A stretch of DNA of 6,530 nt from Thermoanaerobaculia bacterium (GTDB lineage: Bacteria; Acidobacteriota; Thermoanaerobaculia; Gp7-AA8). The translations under genes were made by a program, and so were the position numbers. Location of the stretch: the NCBI GenBank assembly GCA_023700825.1, contig JAMPYE010000252.1, forward strand, positions 1 through 6,530, in the 5' to 3' direction. Under the pieces are notes generated by a model. That model did not search any database. It was not told where the DNA came from and saw nothing but the letters and a program-made list of their open reading frames with translations. This document shows, piece by piece, positions 5,316-6,530 of the stretch; the first letter of the stretch is position 1; every line of letters begins with the position of its first letter.

Positions 5316-6509
5316 ATGGCCAAAGAGAAATTCGATCGCAGCAAACCGCACGTGAACATTGGCACGATCGGCCACGTCGACCACGGCAAGACGACCCTCA
5401 CGGCAGCTATCACCAGGGTTCTCGCGTCGCAGGGCACGGCGAGCTTCGTCGCCTTCGACCAGATCGACAAGGCGCCCGAAGAGCGCGAGCGCGGCATCAC
5501 GATCGCGACGGCGCACGTCGAGTACGCGACCGCGAATCGTCACTACGCGCACGTCGACTGCCCGGGTCACGCCGACTACATCAAGAACATGATCACCGGT
5601 GCGGCGCAGATGGACGGCGCGATTCTCGTCGTCTCGGCCGCTGACGGTCCGATGCCCCAGACGCGCGAGCACATCCTTCTCGCCCGTCAGGTTGGCGTCC
5701 CCTACATCGTCGTTGCCCTCAACAAGGTCGACATGGTCGACGATCCCGAGCTTCTCGACCTGGTCGAGCTCGAGGTTCGCGAGCTGCTTTCGAGCTACGA
5801 CTTCCCCGGCGACGAGATTCCCATCATCCGCATCTCGGCGCTCAAGGCGCTCGAGAGCGGCGACGCGAAGAGCGAGTGGGGCTCGAAGGTCATCGAGCTG
5901 ATGGCGGCGGTTGACGCCTACGTTCCGATCCCCGAGCGCGCAGTCGACAAGGAATTCCTCATGCCGGTCGAGGACATCTTCTCGATCTCCGGTCGCGGCA
6001 CCGTCGTGACCGGCCGTGTCGAGCGTGGCATCGTCAAGGTTGGCGATGAGGTCGAGATCATCGGCATCCGTCCGACGACCAAGAAGGTCGTCACCGGCGT
6101 CGAGATGTTCAAGAAGCTGCTCGATCAGGGTCAGGCTGGAGACAACGTCGGCCTCCTGCTCCGCGGCGTCGAGCGCAAGGACGTGGAGCGCGGCCAGGTC
6201 ATCGCCAAGCCGGGCTCGATCACTCCGCACACGAAGTTCAAGGCGGAGGTCTACGTCCTGACGAAGGAAGAAGGCGGCCGCCACACGCCGTTCTTCAACG
6301 GATATCGCCCGCAGTTCTACTTCCGCACCACCGACGTCACCGGCATCGCGACGCTCAACGAGGGCACCGAGATGGTCATGCCGGGCGACAACACGTCGCT
6401 GACGATCGCGCTCATCGCGCCGATCGCCATGGAGAAGGGTCTCCGCTTCGCGATCCGCGAGGGCGGCCGTACGGTCGGCGCCGGAACGGTCACGGACATC
6501 ATCGAGTAG
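5316..6509 (+). CDS. tuf: Elongation factor Tu (EF-Tu)
   Basis: The 397-residue product is a full-length EF-Tu, which carries aminoacyl-tRNA to the ribosomal A site as a GTP complex. G-domain motifs are GHVDHGKT (19-26), RGITIAT (60-66) with T62, DCPGHADY (81-88) with catalytic H85, NKVD (136-139) and SAL (174-176). Domain II starts near 215 (MPVEDIFSISGRGTVVTGRV) and domain III near 305 (HTKFKAEVYVLTKEEGGRHT). The end FAIREGGRTVGAGTVTDIIE is typical. Switch I is FDQIDKAPEERERGIT. Q125 (the E. coli Q124 position) and A379 (the A375 position) match the elfamycin-sensitive form. Its lysines are AAA at codons 3, 5 and 10 and AAG, as far as I can read, everywhere else. It is the fourth gene of the str operon. 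Whether a second tuf copy exists elsewhere cannot be seen. Confidence 0.98.
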   Translation: MAKEKFDRSKPHVNIGTIGHVDHGKTTLTAAITRVLASQGTASFVAFDQIDKAPEERERGITIATAHVEYATANRHYAHVDCPGHADYIKNMITGAAQMDGAILVVSAADGPMPQTREHILLARQVGVPYIVVALNKVDMVDDPELLDLVELEVRELLSSYDFPGDEIPIIRISALKALESGDAKSEWGSKVIELMAAVDAYVPIPERAVDKEFLMPVEDIFSISGRGTVVTGRVERGIVKVGDEVEIIGIRPTTKKVVTGVEMFKKLLDQGQAGDNVGLLLRGVERKDVERGQVIAKPGSITPHTKFKAEVYVLTKEEGGRHTPFFNGYRPQFYFRTTDVTGIATLNEGTEMVMPGDNTSLTIALIAPIAMEKGLRFAIREGGRTVGAGTVTDIIE

Positions 6510-6519
6510 TTAGTTTTTC

Positions 6520-6524
6520 GGAGG
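6520..6524 (+). promoter_or_regulatory. Possible ribosome binding site of a gene beyond the window
   Basis: GGAGG occurs 10 bases after the tuf stop, and the window ends six bases later without a start codon. It would fit a next gene starting just outside; rpsJ (S10) commonly follows tuf in bacteria with joined str and S10 operons, but that is inference. No hairpin terminator is seen in the 21 bases after tuf. Confidence 0.4.
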
Positions 6525-6530
6525 CCGGGC

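Noticed and set aside
3191..5500. 769-codon open frame on the - strand across fusA and the tuf start
   Set aside because: It lies opposite two unmistakable genes, is rich in Arg, Asp, Leu and Val as expected for the reverse of GC-biased codons, and shows no recognisable domain. It is an antisense shadow.
5274..6284. 336-codon open frame on the - strand across tuf
   Set aside because: Antisense of EF-Tu with Asp/Leu/Arg/Val-rich low-complexity composition; no support.
1..6530. CRISPR array, tRNA/rRNA gene, insertion sequence or transposon ends
   Set aside because: No spaced direct repeats, no tRNA-like or rRNA-like stretch and no transposase frame were seen on either strand.

Overview
The window is GC-rich, densely coding bacterial chromosome holding the streptomycin ('str') operon in its classical order rpsL-rpsG-fusA-tuf, all on the + strand. 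It is preceded by an unrelated gene for a polytopic membrane protein that looks like a GT-C fold glycosyltransferase. The elongation-factor and ribosomal protein sequences are clearly bacterial. The EF-Tu switch I region (FDQIDKAPEERERGITIAT) and GC-rich codon use resemble what I recall of Gemmatimonadota and Myxococcota proteins. I hold that lineage guess at low confidence, because these proteins are conserved everywhere.

Layout: 1-1662, GT-C type membrane glycosyltransferase, with its reading frame open to the left window edge. 1663-2017, non-coding gap containing a weak terminator-like hairpin (1866-1885), a C-tract/G-tract inverted repeat (1901-1920) and a strong sigma70-type promoter (TTGACA, 17 bp, TATTTT; 1941-1969). 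2018-2392, rpsL (S12). 2408-2878, rpsG (S7), only 15 bp after rpsL. 2879-3172, an unusually long 294-bp gap with a candidate promoter, a GAAA-loop hairpin and a perfect 18-bp palindrome. 3173-5254, fusA (EF-G). 5316-6509, tuf (EF-Tu), with a near-perfect Shine-Dalgarno. 6510-6530, the start of the next intergenic gap, with a Shine-Dalgarno-like GGAGG that may serve a gene beyond the edge (rpsJ would be the usual one).

The four str genes work together in translation. S12 and S7 are 30S subunit proteins (decoding centre and head). EF-Tu delivers aminoacyl-tRNA, and EF-G drives translocation. Their motifs are intact and their lengths normal, so they should be functional. The glycosyltransferase probably acts at the cell envelope and is separated from the operon by the rpsL promoter.

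I do not see a new biological system here. The points worth a second look are regulatory: the CsoR-like inverted repeat next to the rpsL promoter, the palindrome and possible extra promoter in front of fusA, and the lack of room between rpsL and rpsG for the S7 autoregulatory site known from E. coli.
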